Shown in pieces: positions 35,214 to 52,757 of a DNA stretch of 64,000 bases. The first letter of the stretch is position 1, and every line of letters starts with the position of its first letter. The notes below the pieces were generated by a model. That model worked only from the letters and a program-made list of their open reading frames with translations, was not told where the DNA came from and made no database searches. The translations under genes and the position numbers were made by a program. Source of the DNA: Steroidobacteraceae bacterium (GTDB lineage: Bacteria; Pseudomonadota; Gammaproteobacteria; Steroidobacterales; Steroidobacteraceae); contig JANWJS010000039.1 of the NCBI GenBank assembly GCA_025451845.1, forward strand, positions 23,461-87,460, given 5' to 3'.

Positions 35214-36244
35214 GTTGGCGGCTGCTCCGGCTTCTTCGGGTGTGGCAGGGCGGCAGGCGATTTTTGGCCGGTGGGGATTTCCTTACGGGTCACGCCACCC
35301 GTTGCCGCTTGCGGCTTTACGGGCGCCGACAGCGGCTGGATGTCCGGATTGCCGGCGGTCAGCTTTCCGTTGCGCTCCTTCAGAGGCGAAGCAGGGCTGT
35401 CACGACGGAACCAGATCAGCATGACTTCTCTGTCGGTCTCGAGGTGCGCGAACGGCACGGCGCGCACGTGCGCGAGCGGCTCCACGGTGTCTTTGTGCAC
35501 CTCCGTGACCCGGGCCACCGGATATCCGGGCGGAAACACCCCTCCGAGACCCGAGGTCACGAGGACATCACCCGCGTGTACGTCAGCATTGGCCGGCAGG
35601 TAGGGCAGGGCGAGCGATGCCGCATCGCCCGCCCCGACAGCGATCGTCCTGAGCCCCGTGCGCGCGATGCTCACGGGCAGCGCATGCTCCGGGTCGGTGA
35701 TGAGGATGACTTGCGCGCTCCAGGGCCCCACATGCATCGTCTGACCGACGACGCCGTCATCGTCGAGCACGGCCTGACCGGCCGCGATCCCGTTCAACGA
35801 GCCGCGGTCGATGAGCACGCGCTGGCGCAGGCTGTCGAGCTGGATGTTGACGATGTCGGCCGGCAGCCAGCGCTGCGCGACCGGAGGCAGCGAGTCACGC
35901 AGCCCAATGAGCGCGGCGTTCTGCCGTGCCAGCGCGTCATAGCGCATGGAGCGCAGCTCGAGACCTCGCAAGCGGGTGCGCAGGCGCTGATTCTCCGTCT
36001 CGAGCGAGTCGCGGGTCGCAAAGCTGCTCTGCATCCAGCGCCAGGCGGCGACCGGCGAGCTGACTGCGAGCTCCATCGGGTAGCTCGCCGCCTGCAGGAT
36101 GTAGTGTGCCCGCTCGAGCCAATCGAACCGCTGATCGAGGATCATGAAGGCGATCGAGACGATCGCGTACAGCGCGAAACGGAAGCCGGGCGAGCCTCCG
36201 CGCCCCTGCAGCGGTCTACCGGCCCCTGTCGCGAAGCCCGCCAC
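35210..36244 (-). CDS. mreC: Rod shape-determining protein MreC
   Basis: This 344-residue bitopic protein has a membrane segment (ALYAIVSIAFMILD), a coiled-coil region (about 85-120; RDSLETENQRLRTRLRGLELR) and the periplasmic beta-barrel core (GQTMHVGPWSAQVILITDPEHALPV, GDVLVTSGLGGVFPPGYPV). A Pro-rich tail of some 70 residues follows. The start is the GTG at 36244, 22 bp after the mreB stop; the frame is open further upstream but those codons overlap mreB. Confidence 0.93.
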   Translation of the reverse strand: MAGFATGAGRPLQGRGGSPGFRFALYAIVSIAFMILDQRFDWLERAHYILQAASYPMELAVSSPVAAWRWMQSSFATRDSLETENQRLRTRLRGLELRSMRYDALARQNAALIGLRDSLPPVAQRWLPADIVNIQLDSLRQRVLIDRGSLNGIAAGQAVLDDDGVVGQTMHVGPWSAQVILITDPEHALPVSIARTGLRTIAVGAGDAASLALPYLPANADVHAGDVLVTSGLGGVFPPGYPVARVTEVHKDTVEPLAHVRAVPFAHLETDREVMLIWFRRDSPASPLKERNGKLTAGNPDIQPLSAPVKPQAATGGVTRKEIPTGQKSPAALPHPKKPEQPPT

Positions 36245-36266
36245 TAATCTTTCAGCGCTCCCGCCG

Positions 36267-37421
<1,155 letters not shown>

Positions 37422-37439
37422 TCATTCGCCTTTTCGCCC

Positions 37440-37730
37440 ATGGCCCTCACGCGCGCGCAGATCGAAAGCATCGCCCACCTGGCTCGCCTCGAGCTCGAGC
37501 CGGCCGAGATTCCCGTCTACCAGGAGAGCCTGTCGCGAATCATCGACTTGGTCGGCGAGCTCGACCGCGCGGACACTGCGGGCGTGGCACCGATGGCTCA
37601 TCCTCTGGCGGGTCTGACGCAGCGGCTGCGCGCCGACGCCGTCACCGAGCAGGATCACCACGAGCTCTATCAGGCGAGCGCGCCGCAGGTGGCGGCGGGC
37701 CTCTACCTCGTTCCCAAGGTGATCGAATGA
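37440..37730 (+). CDS. gatC: Asp-tRNA(Asn)/Glu-tRNA(Gln) amidotransferase subunit C
   Basis: This is the 96-residue small subunit that holds GatA and GatB together. The typical N-terminus [18 protein letters not shown] and the central [11 protein letters not shown] are present. The start at 37440 gives the usual length (about 95); an upstream ATG at 37398 lies in the promoter. The gatC-gatA-gatB order is standard. A tRNA-Gln gene is in this window, but a glutaminyl-tRNA synthetase was not seen. Confidence 0.95.
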   Translation: MALTRAQIESIAHLARLELEPAEIPVYQESLSRIIDLVGELDRADTAGVAPMAHPLAGLTQRLRADAVTEQDHHELYQASAPQVAAGLYLVPKVIE

Positions 37731-37746
37731 ATCGCCGGGAGCGATT
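37730..37746. repeat. Second copy of the CGGGA-loop palindrome (gatC-gatA gap)
   Basis: AATCGC and GCGATT flank a CGGGA loop. These 17 bases are identical to the core of the element at 28293-28319. The copy overlaps the last base of the gatC stop codon. A second hairpin (CCCGC/GCGGG) follows at about 37777-37792, so the gatC-gatA gap also has two hairpins in a row. Confidence 0.5.
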
Positions 37747-37806
37747 GCGCATCGGCGAACGTCGGCCCGCGCGAAAGCGGGGGCGAAGCCCAGGAAGGCC
37801 GGAGTA

Positions 37807-39269
37807 ATGAGTGAACTGCTTCACAAGAATGGGCTCACCCAGCTCGCCGCGGGCCTGCGCACGAAGCAGTTCTCGAGCGTGGAGCTCGTGCGCGCCTATC
37901 TGCAGCGCATCGAGGCGAGCCAGTCCGTGCTCAATGCCTTTATCTCCGTCACCGCGGAGCAGGCGCTCGGGGCCGCCGCCGCAGCGGATCGCGACATCGC
38001 CGCCGGCCGCGGCGGGGCGCTCGCCGGCGTACCGATCGCCCACAAGGACCTTTTCTGCACCGCCGGGGTGCGCACCACCTGCGGCTCACGAATGCTCGCC
38101 AATTTCGTGTCGCCGTATGACGCCACCGTGGTCGCCAAGCTCAAGTCGGCCGGCGCCATTACCCTGGGCAAGCTCAACATGGACGAGTTCGCCATGGGCT
38201 CCTCGAACGAGACCAGCTACTACGGCCCGGTGAGGAACCCCTGGAACATCGATTTCGTGCCGGGAGGCTCTTCCGGCGGGTCTGCCGCCGCCGTGGCCGC
38301 GCGCCTGATACCCGGCGCGACCGCGACGGACACCGGCGGGTCGATCCGCCAGCCGGCAGCGCTCTGCGGCATCACCGGGATCAAGCCCACGTACGGGCGT
38401 GTATCCCGGTACGGCATGGTCGCCTTCGCCTCGAGCCTCGATCAGGGGGGAGTCCTCGCCACGAGTGCCGAGGACGCAGCGCTCATGCTGCGTGAGATGG
38501 CCGGTTTCGACCCGAACGACTCGACCAGCGTCGATACGCCCGTGCCTGACTACGTGGCGTCGCTCGATGCACCGCTAGCGGGCGTGAAGATCGGTCTCAT
38601 CAAGGAGTTCGTCGACGAGGGGCTCGACCGCGAGAACGAACGGCGGATCCGCGAGGCGCTCGCAGTCCTGGAGCGGGCGGGAGCAAGTCTGCGCGAGGTG
38701 AGTCTGCCGCACCTGCCATCGTCCGTTCCGGTCTACTACGTGGTGGCGCCGGCCGAGTGCTCGTCGAACCTCGCGCGCTATGACGGAGTGCGCTTCGGCC
38801 ATCGGTGCCAGGAGCCGCGCGATCTGCAGGATCTCTACCGCCGCTCGCGGGGAGAGGGTTTCGGCGCCGAGGTGAAACGCCGCATCATGACGGGCACCTA
38901 CGTACTGTCGGCGGGCTACTATGACGCCTACTACCTGAAGGCGCAGCGTGTGCGCCAGCTCATCTCCGCCGACTTCAAGCGGGCTTTCGGCGAAGTCGAC
39001 GTCCTCGTAGGCCCCACGAGCCCGACGGCCGCCTTCCGCATCGGAGCCAAGACGGCGGATCCGATCACCATGTATCTCAACGACATCTACACCATCGGCG
39101 CCAATCTCGCGGGACTGCCCGCCCTGTCGATTCCGTGCGGCTTCGTCGGCGGATTGCCGGTCGGCCTGCAGATCGTGGGTGCGCATTTCGCGGAGGCGCG
39201 CATCCTCAACGTCGCGCACCGCTATCAGCTCGAGACCGACTGGCACCGCAAGTTGCCGGAGCGCTTCGC

Positions 39270-39273
<4 letters not shown>
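37807..39273 (+). CDS. gatA: Asp-tRNA(Asn)/Glu-tRNA(Gln) amidotransferase subunit A
   Basis: GatA releases ammonia from glutamine for the amidation of Glu-tRNA(Gln) or Asp-tRNA(Asn). The 488-residue amidase-signature protein has the catalytic Lys in AHKDLF (about residue 80), the cis-Ser region [15 protein letters not shown] and the nucleophile in [10 protein letters not shown] (about 178). The length is normal. Its stop overlaps the gatB ATG by four bases. Confidence 0.97.
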
Positions 39274-40712
<1,439 letters not shown>

Positions 40713-40753
40713 GCAGGACCTGCGCGCAGCGCATATTGAGTAAAGGGCGCGGG

Positions 40754-40770
40754 CCCCCCATTCTGGGGGG
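40754..40770 (+). promoter_or_regulatory. Hairpin abutting the hslO start codon
   Basis: A 7-bp perfect stem (CCCCCCA with TGGGGGG, TTC loop) ends at the base before the hslO ATG. It would hide the only G-rich ribosome-binding sequence. It could be a translation-control structure or the terminator of the gat operon. Confidence 0.45.
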
Positions 40771-41721
40771 ATGAATTCGCCAACGACTCCCCGCGACGAG
40801 GTTCGTCGCTTCATCGTCGAGAATCGCCCGGTCCGCGGGCACTGGGTGCGTCTGGAAGGCGCGTGGCGCGAGCTGCGTGCCCATCGCGATTATCCGCAGC
40901 CCGTCCGCGAGCTCCTCGGCCAGGCCGTTGCCGCCTCCGTCCTGCTGGCCGCTACCCTGAAATTTCGCGGCCAGTTGACGCTGCAGCTGCAGGGCAACGG
41001 TGCCGTGAGCCTGCTCGTGGCGCAGTGCACCCACGACTATCGTCTGCGAGCGGTGGCGCGTTTCGACGCTGCAGCGGTTACGGCGCTCCCCGCGAATAGC
41101 GCATCCGGGGAAGCCGAGAAAGCGCGCGATGTCTTTCGTCGCCTCGTCGGCACCGAGGGCCAAGTAGCAGTAACGGTGGAGGCGCACGAGCGCACCCTGC
41201 GGTACCAGGGAATCGTGCCCTTGAGCGGCGACTCTCTGGCAGGGTCGCTCGAGGCCTACTTTGCCGGCTCGGAGCAGCTACCGACCCGCGTCTTGCTGGC
41301 CGCGGATGGTGAAAGGGGCGCCGGCGTCCTCGTCCAGAAGCTGCCGGAAGACGTCGCCAGCGACGACTCACAGATGCATGAGATCTGGGAACAGGCGGGG
41401 CGGGGCATCGAGCAGCTGAGTGCCGAGGACCTGCTGCGATGTCCAGTGGAGGAGCTGCTCGGCCGCGGCTTTGCCGCTCACGACATGCGCCTCTTCCGCG
41501 GCGCGCCCGTGCAGTTCGAGTGCCGCTGCAGCCATGGCCGGGTGACGGGTCTGCTGCGCGCGTTGGGACCCGATGAGGTTCGCGACGTTCTGCGGGAGCA
41601 GGGGTCCGTCACGGTTACCTGCGAGTTCTGTCATCGTCCCTACCGCTTCGATGCAGACGACGTCGAGGCGCTCTTCGACAATGGCCCTGATCCCGGGGGC
41701 AATTCGTCCGCCATCCACTGA
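40771..41721 (+). CDS. hslO: 33-kDa redox-regulated chaperone HslO (Hsp33)
   Basis: Hsp33 is a cytoplasmic holdase switched on by oxidation plus unfolding. The 316-residue product has the N-terminal core (DYPQPVRELLGQAVAASVLLAATLKF, VSLLVAQCTHDYRLRAVARF). The C-terminal zinc redox switch has CRC (about 250, FECRCSHGR) and CEFC (about 283), the four zinc-binding Cys. The ATG directly follows a stable hairpin. Confidence 0.95.
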   Translation: MNSPTTPRDEVRRFIVENRPVRGHWVRLEGAWRELRAHRDYPQPVRELLGQAVAASVLLAATLKFRGQLTLQLQGNGAVSLLVAQCTHDYRLRAVARFDAAAVTALPANSASGEAEKARDVFRRLVGTEGQVAVTVEAHERTLRYQGIVPLSGDSLAGSLEAYFAGSEQLPTRVLLAADGERGAGVLVQKLPEDVASDDSQMHEIWEQAGRGIEQLSAEDLLRCPVEELLGRGFAAHDMRLFRGAPVQFECRCSHGRVTGLLRALGPDEVRDVLREQGSVTVTCEFCHRPYRFDADDVEALFDNGPDPGGNSSAIH

Positions 41722-41769
41722 GATTGGCTCAACTCTGAAACGATGAGCCGGGCTTTGCGTCGGCGGATG

Positions 41770-41819
41770 GATTTGTGTAGGCTGCAATTAAAGACATGTG
41801 CAAATCTATATATCAAATC
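41770..41819. promoter_or_regulatory. Promoter/operator region of the ArsR-methyltransferase gene
   Basis: This AT-rich stretch directly precedes the ATG. CAAATC occurs at 41801-41806 and 41814-41819 (13-bp pitch, separated by TATATAT), and its complement GATTTG at 41770-41775. A loose promoter, TTAAAG (41788-41793) with TATCAA (41811-41816) at 17-bp spacing, overlaps them. Autoregulation is suggested. Confidence 0.4.
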
Positions 41820-41820
41820 G

Positions 41821-47604
<5,784 letters not shown>

Positions 47605-47687
47605 GTCGCGGCGACTTCACGATTCCTGCGGTACTCACGGAGCAGGCCGTCCGCGCGCCGCCAGCGCCTGAGAGCTGTTGAACCTGG

Positions 47688-48500
47688 CTAGCCGGATCTG
47701 GCAGTCATTCTGCGCACTTCCAGATCACCGAACAGGGCCAGTGTCAGCGCCGAGTAGAACGTCAGCCCAACCGCGAAGACCGCGAGGGCGGCGGCGGCGG
47801 TGATCGCGCGGGCGAGCGCCGCATCGTCGGCTCCGGCGTCGGTCCCGTTGTTGTCCAGCGCCATGGCCGCGATCGTAGCGACGAGCGTCCATAGCGTCAG
47901 GATGACCCCTATCCCCACGCCGTAGAGCGCGGCAACGCGCCACCAGTTGCCGCGCACGAGGCGGAAGCTGTAGGCGAGACTCGCGAGCACGCCCTTGCGG
48001 GCGAGCATCAACGCCGGCAGTGCGAACGACAGGGCAATCCCGATGTAGATTGCGGGTGCCAGCATCACGATGATGCCGGCGGTCCGGTAGGGCGGCGCGA
48101 GGGCGAGCGCCGGCGCCATAAACACGGCCACCGCCATACCGGCGAGCAGCGAGAGGGCCACAATGGCGGGCGCCCGCTTCAGCGTATCGACGAGATCGGC
48201 TGAGCCCGCGACCGGGCGGCCGGCGGCTATGGCGGACTGACGCAGCAGTATCGTCATCGACAACATGACGAAGATCAGAGTGCCCGCGCCGTATAGTGTC
48301 ACCCCGACCGGGTCGTTAGCATCGAGTACCGGCAGGCGGCCGCGCGAGAGGTAATAGAGCGTCCACAGCTGTCCGGCGATGATGGCCAGGGTGGCATAGG
48401 GCAGGCACTTGAGCAGTGACAGGCGGAAGATCTGCAGCACGGCATCGAGCAGCTCTGCGAACGAACGCGGCTTGAGCGGTGGGTAGAGTGCATTGGGCAT
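47688..48500 (-). CDS. Integral membrane protein of unknown function
   Basis: This 270-residue protein has about six hydrophobic segments (CLPYATLAIIAGQLWTLYYL, LIFVMLSMTILL, IVALSLLAGMAVAVFMAP, IYIGIALSFALPALMLA, VGIGVILTLWTLVATIAAMAL, ALAVFAVGLTFYSALTLAL). It also has a conserved-looking FAELLDAVLQIFRLSL start and the cytoplasmic stretch YSFRLVRGNWWRV. The layout resembles glycerophosphodiester-phosphodiesterase-type membrane domains, but no catalytic motif is seen. It is divergent from prmC with only 20 bp between the starts. Function is unknown. Confidence 0.75.
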   Translation of the reverse strand: MPNALYPPLKPRSFAELLDAVLQIFRLSLLKCLPYATLAIIAGQLWTLYYLSRGRLPVLDANDPVGVTLYGAGTLIFVMLSMTILLRQSAIAAGRPVAGSADLVDTLKRAPAIVALSLLAGMAVAVFMAPALALAPPYRTAGIIVMLAPAIYIGIALSFALPALMLARKGVLASLAYSFRLVRGNWWRVAALYGVGIGVILTLWTLVATIAAMALDNNGTDAGADDAALARAITAAAALAVFAVGLTFYSALTLALFGDLEVRRMTARSG

Positions 48501-48520
48501 GAGGGCATCTTAGCTTCGCG

Positions 48521-49411
48521 ATGACACCGACGGCTATCCAATCCGGGACCGCGACGGTCGCCGCGCTGCTATTCACCGCAGCGCAGCGTCTGCAGGAGAC
48601 GCTGGGCGTTTGTAATCCGGACACCACAGCAGGCCTCGATGCCGAGCTGCTCCTTGCAAAAGTGCTGGGCGTCGGGCGCGCGCGGCTGCGATCTCATGGG
48701 GAGGAAGCCGTTGCTGCCGAGGCCGCAGCGCGTTTTGCGGCTCTGATCGAGCGGCGGGCAGGCGGCGAGCCCGTTGCCTACATCCTCGGGCGCAAAGATT
48801 TCTGGACGCTCGGGCTCAGCGTCAGCCCCGCCGTTCTCGTCCCGCGACCGGAAACCGAGCTGCTCGTGGAACGAGCACTCGCGCTCCATCCGGGCGGGGA
48901 AGCGCGGGTCGCGGACCTCGGCACCGGCTCGGGGGCGATCGCCTTGGCGCTGGCGAGTGCCCGGCCACGATGGCGGATCGTTGCGACCGATCTATCCGCC
49001 GATGCCCTCGCGGTCGCGAGAGCCAACGCCGCGGCGCTCGGCCTCGAGCACGTGGAGATGGTCCAGGGAGACTGGCTCACCTGTCTCCCGGCGCGCACCT
49101 TTCATCTGCTATTGAGCAACCCGCCCTACCTGGCGGCCGCGGACCCGGGGCTGCGCCTCGCAGAATTGATGCGCGAGCCCCGGCTCGCTCTCGTCGCCGG
49201 CGAGGATGGCCTCGCGGCCTTGCGCGGGATCATCCGGGCCGCGCCCGGTCACCTCGAGCCCGGGGGCTGGCTGTTGCTCGAGCATGGGGCCACCCAGGCT
49301 GCCGCGGTCGCGGGCGCGCTTGTCGCGCGCGGCTTCGCTCAAGTACGCTCCCACCAAGATCTCGCCGGGCGCGAGCGTATGACGGAGGGCCAATGGCCGA
49401 CACACCCTTGA
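48521..49411 (+). CDS. prmC: Peptide chain release factor N5-glutamine methyltransferase PrmC
   Basis: PrmC methylates the Gln of the GGQ motif in release factors, here the prfA product encoded 2 kb away on the other strand. The 296-residue protein has the N-terminal helical domain (LDAELLLAKVLG, RRAGGEPVAYILGRKDFW), SAM motif ADLGTGSGAIALALA and the catalytic NPPY (about 200). The last 19 bases overlap the cyclophilin gene. Confidence 0.95.
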   Translation: MTPTAIQSGTATVAALLFTAAQRLQETLGVCNPDTTAGLDAELLLAKVLGVGRARLRSHGEEAVAAEAAARFAALIERRAGGEPVAYILGRKDFWTLGLSVSPAVLVPRPETELLVERALALHPGGEARVADLGTGSGAIALALASARPRWRIVATDLSADALAVARANAAALGLEHVEMVQGDWLTCLPARTFHLLLSNPPYLAAADPGLRLAELMREPRLALVAGEDGLAALRGIIRAAPGHLEPGGWLLLEHGATQAAAVAGALVARGFAQVRSHQDLAGRERMTEGQWPTHP

Positions 49412-49899
49412 TTCGATTCGAGACCTCGCACGGCGCATTCATGGTGGAGCTCTTGGCGAAGGAGGCGCCGATCAGCGTGGAGAATTTTCTGCGCTACGTC
49501 GATGAGCGGCACTTCGACGGCACGATCTTTCATCGCATCGTGCCGGGCTTCGTCATCCAGGGCGGCGGCCTCGACGCGCAGTTTCGCAACAAGCGTACGC
49601 ACGCATCGATCCGCAACGAGGCGAAGAATGGCCTGAAGAACGCGCGCGGCACACTCTCCATGGCGCGCACCAGCGAAGTCGACAGCGCGACGTCGCAATT
49701 CTTCGTCAATCTCTCCGACAACGACTTCCTCGATCACAGCGCGCGAGATTTCGGCTACGCCGTTTTCGCGCGTGTGACTGAGGGAATGGAGGTCGTTGAC
49801 AAGATTGCAGGCGTCAAGACCGGACGGCGCCAGGGTTATCAGGACGCGCCGCTCGAGGATGTGGTGATCGCTTCCGCGCGCCGCTCAGACACACCATAG
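49393..49899 (+). CDS. Cyclophilin-type peptidyl-prolyl cis-trans isomerase
   Basis: This 168-residue single-domain cyclophilin has FETSHGAFMVELLAKEAP at the start, the active-site Arg/Phe in FHRIVPGFVIQGGG, SMARTSEVDSATSQFFVNL and YAVFARVTEGMEVVDKI. There is no signal peptide, so it is the cytoplasmic (PpiB-like) type. The ATG lies inside the prmC 3' end, suggesting coupled translation. Confidence 0.94.
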   Translation: MADTPLIRFETSHGAFMVELLAKEAPISVENFLRYVDERHFDGTIFHRIVPGFVIQGGGLDAQFRNKRTHASIRNEAKNGLKNARGTLSMARTSEVDSATSQFFVNLSDNDFLDHSARDFGYAVFARVTEGMEVVDKIAGVKTGRRQGYQDAPLEDVVIASARRSDTP

Positions 49900-49909
49900 T
49901 CTCGGCCAA

Positions 49910-50629
49910 ATGCAGCGGGGCGTCTTGGCGCGGCTGCGCCGCGGGATGCTGCTCGCGATTGTCGCGTGGCTGGTCCTGACGGTCGTGCCGGTGCTGCTGC
50001 TGCGCTGGATTCCGCCCGTTACCAGCGCGTACATGCTGGAGGCCCGGGTGGCAGCGCTACGCGCCCGCGAGAAGGGCTACCACACGGATTATGAATGGGT
50101 GAGTCTCGAGCGCATTTCCCCTCAGGCCGCGATCGCGGTGGTCGCATCCGAGGACCAGACGTTTCCCCTCAACTACGGGTTTGATTTCGGGTCCATTCGC
50201 GGGGCGGTGCGCGCCGCCGAGCGCGGCAGGCGGCTGCGCGGCGCGAGCACCATCTCGCAGCAGGTGGCGCGGAACCTCTTTCTCTGGCCGGGCCGCAGCT
50301 TCGTGCGCAAAGGGATCGAGGCTTATTTCACCCTGTTGCTCGAGGCGCTATGGCCGAAGGAGCGGATCCTCGAGGTCTACCTCAATGTTGCGCAGTTCGG
50401 CCGCGGTATCTACGGCGTCGAGGCGGCGGCACGCCGCTTCTATCACGAGCCGGCCGGGCGACTGAGTGCGAGCCAGGCGGCGTTACTCGCGGCCGTGCTG
50501 CCGAACCCGGTGCACTGGCACGTGGAGCGGCCGTCGCGTTTTGTGGCGTGGAAGCGGCAATGGATCCTCGCCCAGATGCGCAATCTCGGCGGCGCGGCAT
50601 ACCTGCGGGAAGTACGACAGAATCAATAG
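49910..50629 (+). CDS. mtgA: Monofunctional biosynthetic peptidoglycan transglycosylase MtgA
   Basis: MtgA polymerises lipid II into glycan strands. The 239-residue GT51 enzyme has an N-terminal membrane anchor (LLAIVAWLVLTVVPVLLLRWI), the catalytic Glu in VVASEDQTFPLNYGFD, and the motifs GASTISQQVARNLFLWPGRS, RKGIEAYFTLLLE and KERILEVYLNVAQFG. It begins ten bases after the cyclophilin stop. Confidence 0.96.
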   Translation: MQRGVLARLRRGMLLAIVAWLVLTVVPVLLLRWIPPVTSAYMLEARVAALRAREKGYHTDYEWVSLERISPQAAIAVVASEDQTFPLNYGFDFGSIRGAVRAAERGRRLRGASTISQQVARNLFLWPGRSFVRKGIEAYFTLLLEALWPKERILEVYLNVAQFGRGIYGVEAAARRFYHEPAGRLSASQAALLAAVLPNPVHWHVERPSRFVAWKRQWILAQMRNLGGAAYLREVRQNQ

Positions 50630-50719
50630 ATCCCGTCGCGCCCGCGCGCGGCGCCTATAATCGCCAGGTACAAGCATTGCAGGCTGCACTGTCCTTCCGG
50701 GGAAATCGAAACCAACTTC

Positions 50720-51307
50720 ATGGCCGAGTGCGAATTGACCACCGCGGACTGGCGGGGCTACTCAGAGGCGCAGTTTCCACAGGGAAGCTGGAGCTTGGAC
50801 GATAACGTGCTGCGCGCGCTGGCGTCGGGGCCGCCGGTGGACCTCATTACGCGCGAGCGATTCCGCGACTTCACGTTCCATTTCGAGTGGCGGCTGCCGC
50901 GGGGCGGCAATTCCGGGGTGCTCTATCGCGTTGGCGAGGATCTCGAGTATTCGTGGCAGTCCGGGCCTGAGATGCAGCTTCTCGATGACGAGCATCACCA
51001 GGATGGCGCCAACGCACTGACCTCCTGCGGGGCACTCTACGGCCTCATCGCGCCGTGGCACGACCAGCGCGATATCGCCAATGCCTATCACAGTGCTCGG
51101 CTCGTCGTTCAGGGCAGCCGGATCGAGCATTGGATCGATGACACGCAGGTGCTCGGTTACGACCTCGAGAGCGAGGAAGTCAAGGAGCGGATCGCGCGCA
51201 GCAAGTTCCGCGAATGGCCGCAGTTCGCGCACCTCGAGGAGGGGCACATCGCTCTGCAGCACCACGGCACGGAGGCGTGGTTCCGCCGCATAAAAATCGA
51301 GATTTAG
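50720..51307 (+). CDS. DUF1080-family protein (3-keto-disaccharide hydrolase-like)
   Basis: This 195-residue concanavalin-like sandwich protein has the family pattern RFRDFTFHFEWRLPRGGNSGVLYR, GPEMQLLDDEHH, NAYHSARLVVQGSRIEHWIDD and a C-terminal HIALQHHGTEAWFRRIKI. Many DUF1080 proteins are exported and in some systems act on 3-keto-sugars; here no signal peptide is visible. It follows mtgA in the same direction with a 90-bp gap and no related sugar gene. Substrate is unknown. Confidence 0.85.
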   Translation: MAECELTTADWRGYSEAQFPQGSWSLDDNVLRALASGPPVDLITRERFRDFTFHFEWRLPRGGNSGVLYRVGEDLEYSWQSGPEMQLLDDEHHQDGANALTSCGALYGLIAPWHDQRDIANAYHSARLVVQGSRIEHWIDDTQVLGYDLESEEVKERIARSKFREWPQFAHLEEGHIALQHHGTEAWFRRIKIEI

Positions 51308-51321
51308 TTGCAGCGCCGGAT

Positions 51322-51338
51322 CCGGGCATCCTGCCCGG
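51322..51338 (+). terminator. Hairpin after the DUF1080 gene
   Basis: A 7-bp perfect stem (CCGGGCA/TGCCCGG) with a TCC loop lies 15 bases after the stop, between convergent genes. No strong U-tract is seen. Confidence 0.45.
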
Positions 51339-51438
51339 CCCAGCGCGGTCCGTGTGCCTGATCACTGTGTCGGATTGTTTCATGGCTCGGGGTCGACGGA
51401 AGCGGCAGGCACGTCCCTGTGTCTGCGTCGCCTCGTAG

Positions 51439-52518
51439 TTAGTCGAGCTCGGCGAGAAGCTCCGCCTGGTGCTCCTGCTGCAGCGCATCGAGCAGCTCGT
51501 CGAGATCGCCGTTCATGATCTGCTGCAGCTTGTAGAGCGTGAGATTGATGCGGTGGTCGGTCACCCGGCCTTGCGGGAAGTTGTAGGTGCGGATCCGCTC
51601 CGACCGATCGCCGCTGCCGACCTGCAGACGCCGCGTCTGCGCCTGCGCGCTGCGCTGCTTCTCCTCCTCCGCGGCGAGCAGGCGAGCGCTGAGCAGTTTC
51701 ATCGCGCGGGAGCGATTCTTGTGCTGCGAGCGCTCGTCCTGACATTCGACCACGATGCCGGTCGGCAGGTGGGTGATGCGGACGGCGGAGTCGGTCTTGT
51801 TGACGTGCTGCCCGCCCGCGCCGGAAGAGCGATAGGTGTCGATGCGCAGCTCGGCGGGATTGATCGCCACCTCCTCGATCTCGTCGAGCTCCGGCAGGAT
51901 CGCCACCGTGCAGGCCGAGGTATGGATGCGGCCCTGCGCCTCCGTCTGCGGGACCCGCTGCACACGGTGCGCGCCGGATTCGAACTTCAAGCGGGAGAAA
52001 GCCCCGCGGCCCGCGATCCGGCTGATGATTTCCTTGTAACCGCCGTGCTCGCCCGGGCTCTCGTTCAGTACCTCGACGGAGAAGCCCCGGGTCTCGGCGT
52101 AGCGTGCGTACATGCGAAAGAGATCGCCAGCGAACAGGGCGGCTTCGTCGCCCCCTGTGCCGGCCCGCACCTCGAGGAAGAGACCCTTGTCGTCGCGGGG
52201 ATCCTTGGGCAGCAGGAGCGAGCGTAGCTGCGCTTCCGTGGTGGTGAGCCCTGACTGCAGCCGCTCCACCTCTTCGGCGCCGAGCGAGCGCATGCCGGCG
52301 TCGGGGTCCGCGAGCACCTCGCGCGCGGCAGCAAGGTCCCGTTCAAGCTCACGGTAGTGCTGCAGGCGCTCCGCGAGCGGCTCCAGGCGCGCGTATTCGA
52401 CGGAGAGATCGCGGAACTGCGGCGAGCCTCCGGCGATGTCGGCTGTCGCCAGCAGTCGGCCCACTTCCTCGAACCGATCGGAGAGTTTCTCGAGCCGCTG
52501 GCGGATGGATTCTTTCAT
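51439..52518 (-). CDS. prfA: Peptide chain release factor 1 (RF1)
   Basis: RF1 ends translation at UAA and UAG. The 359-residue product has the codon-recognition tripeptide PQT in [13 protein letters not shown] (about residue 187, P-x-T class) and the universal GGQ in [16 protein letters not shown] (about 235). The start at 52518 gives the standard length. Unlike the usual hemA-prfA-prmC operon, prfA faces prmC from the other strand with four genes between, so the operon has been rearranged. Confidence 0.97.
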   Translation of the reverse strand: MKESIRQRLEKLSDRFEEVGRLLATADIAGGSPQFRDLSVEYARLEPLAERLQHYRELERDLAAAREVLADPDAGMRSLGAEEVERLQSGLTTTEAQLRSLLLPKDPRDDKGLFLEVRAGTGGDEAALFAGDLFRMYARYAETRGFSVEVLNESPGEHGGYKEIISRIAGRGAFSRLKFESGAHRVQRVPQTEAQGRIHTSACTVAILPELDEIEEVAINPAELRIDTYRSSGAGGQHVNKTDSAVRITHLPTGIVVECQDERSQHKNRSRAMKLLSARLLAAEEEKQRSAQAQTRRLQVGSGDRSERIRTYNFPQGRVTDHRINLTLYKLQQIMNGDLDELLDALQQEHQAELLAELD

Positions 52519-52757
52519 GATCTGGGGCACTGGGAGCCATTCGGACTTGCCACGCATCGGATGGCGCGGCCCAGCCGGCAAAAGCCGCGCCTTGTGCGGC
52601 GGAAGCGGAGCCGATGTCCGAAAAGGCGCCGCAGGCGGCTTTTTCCGGTCAACTACAGGCGCGGGCATTGTCCGGATTGCCGCCCGGCGTGACAAGGAGG
52701 CACCGCCCAACGGCAATGCGAGAGGCCATGCGCGCTGGCCGGGGAGGCTCTATAGTG

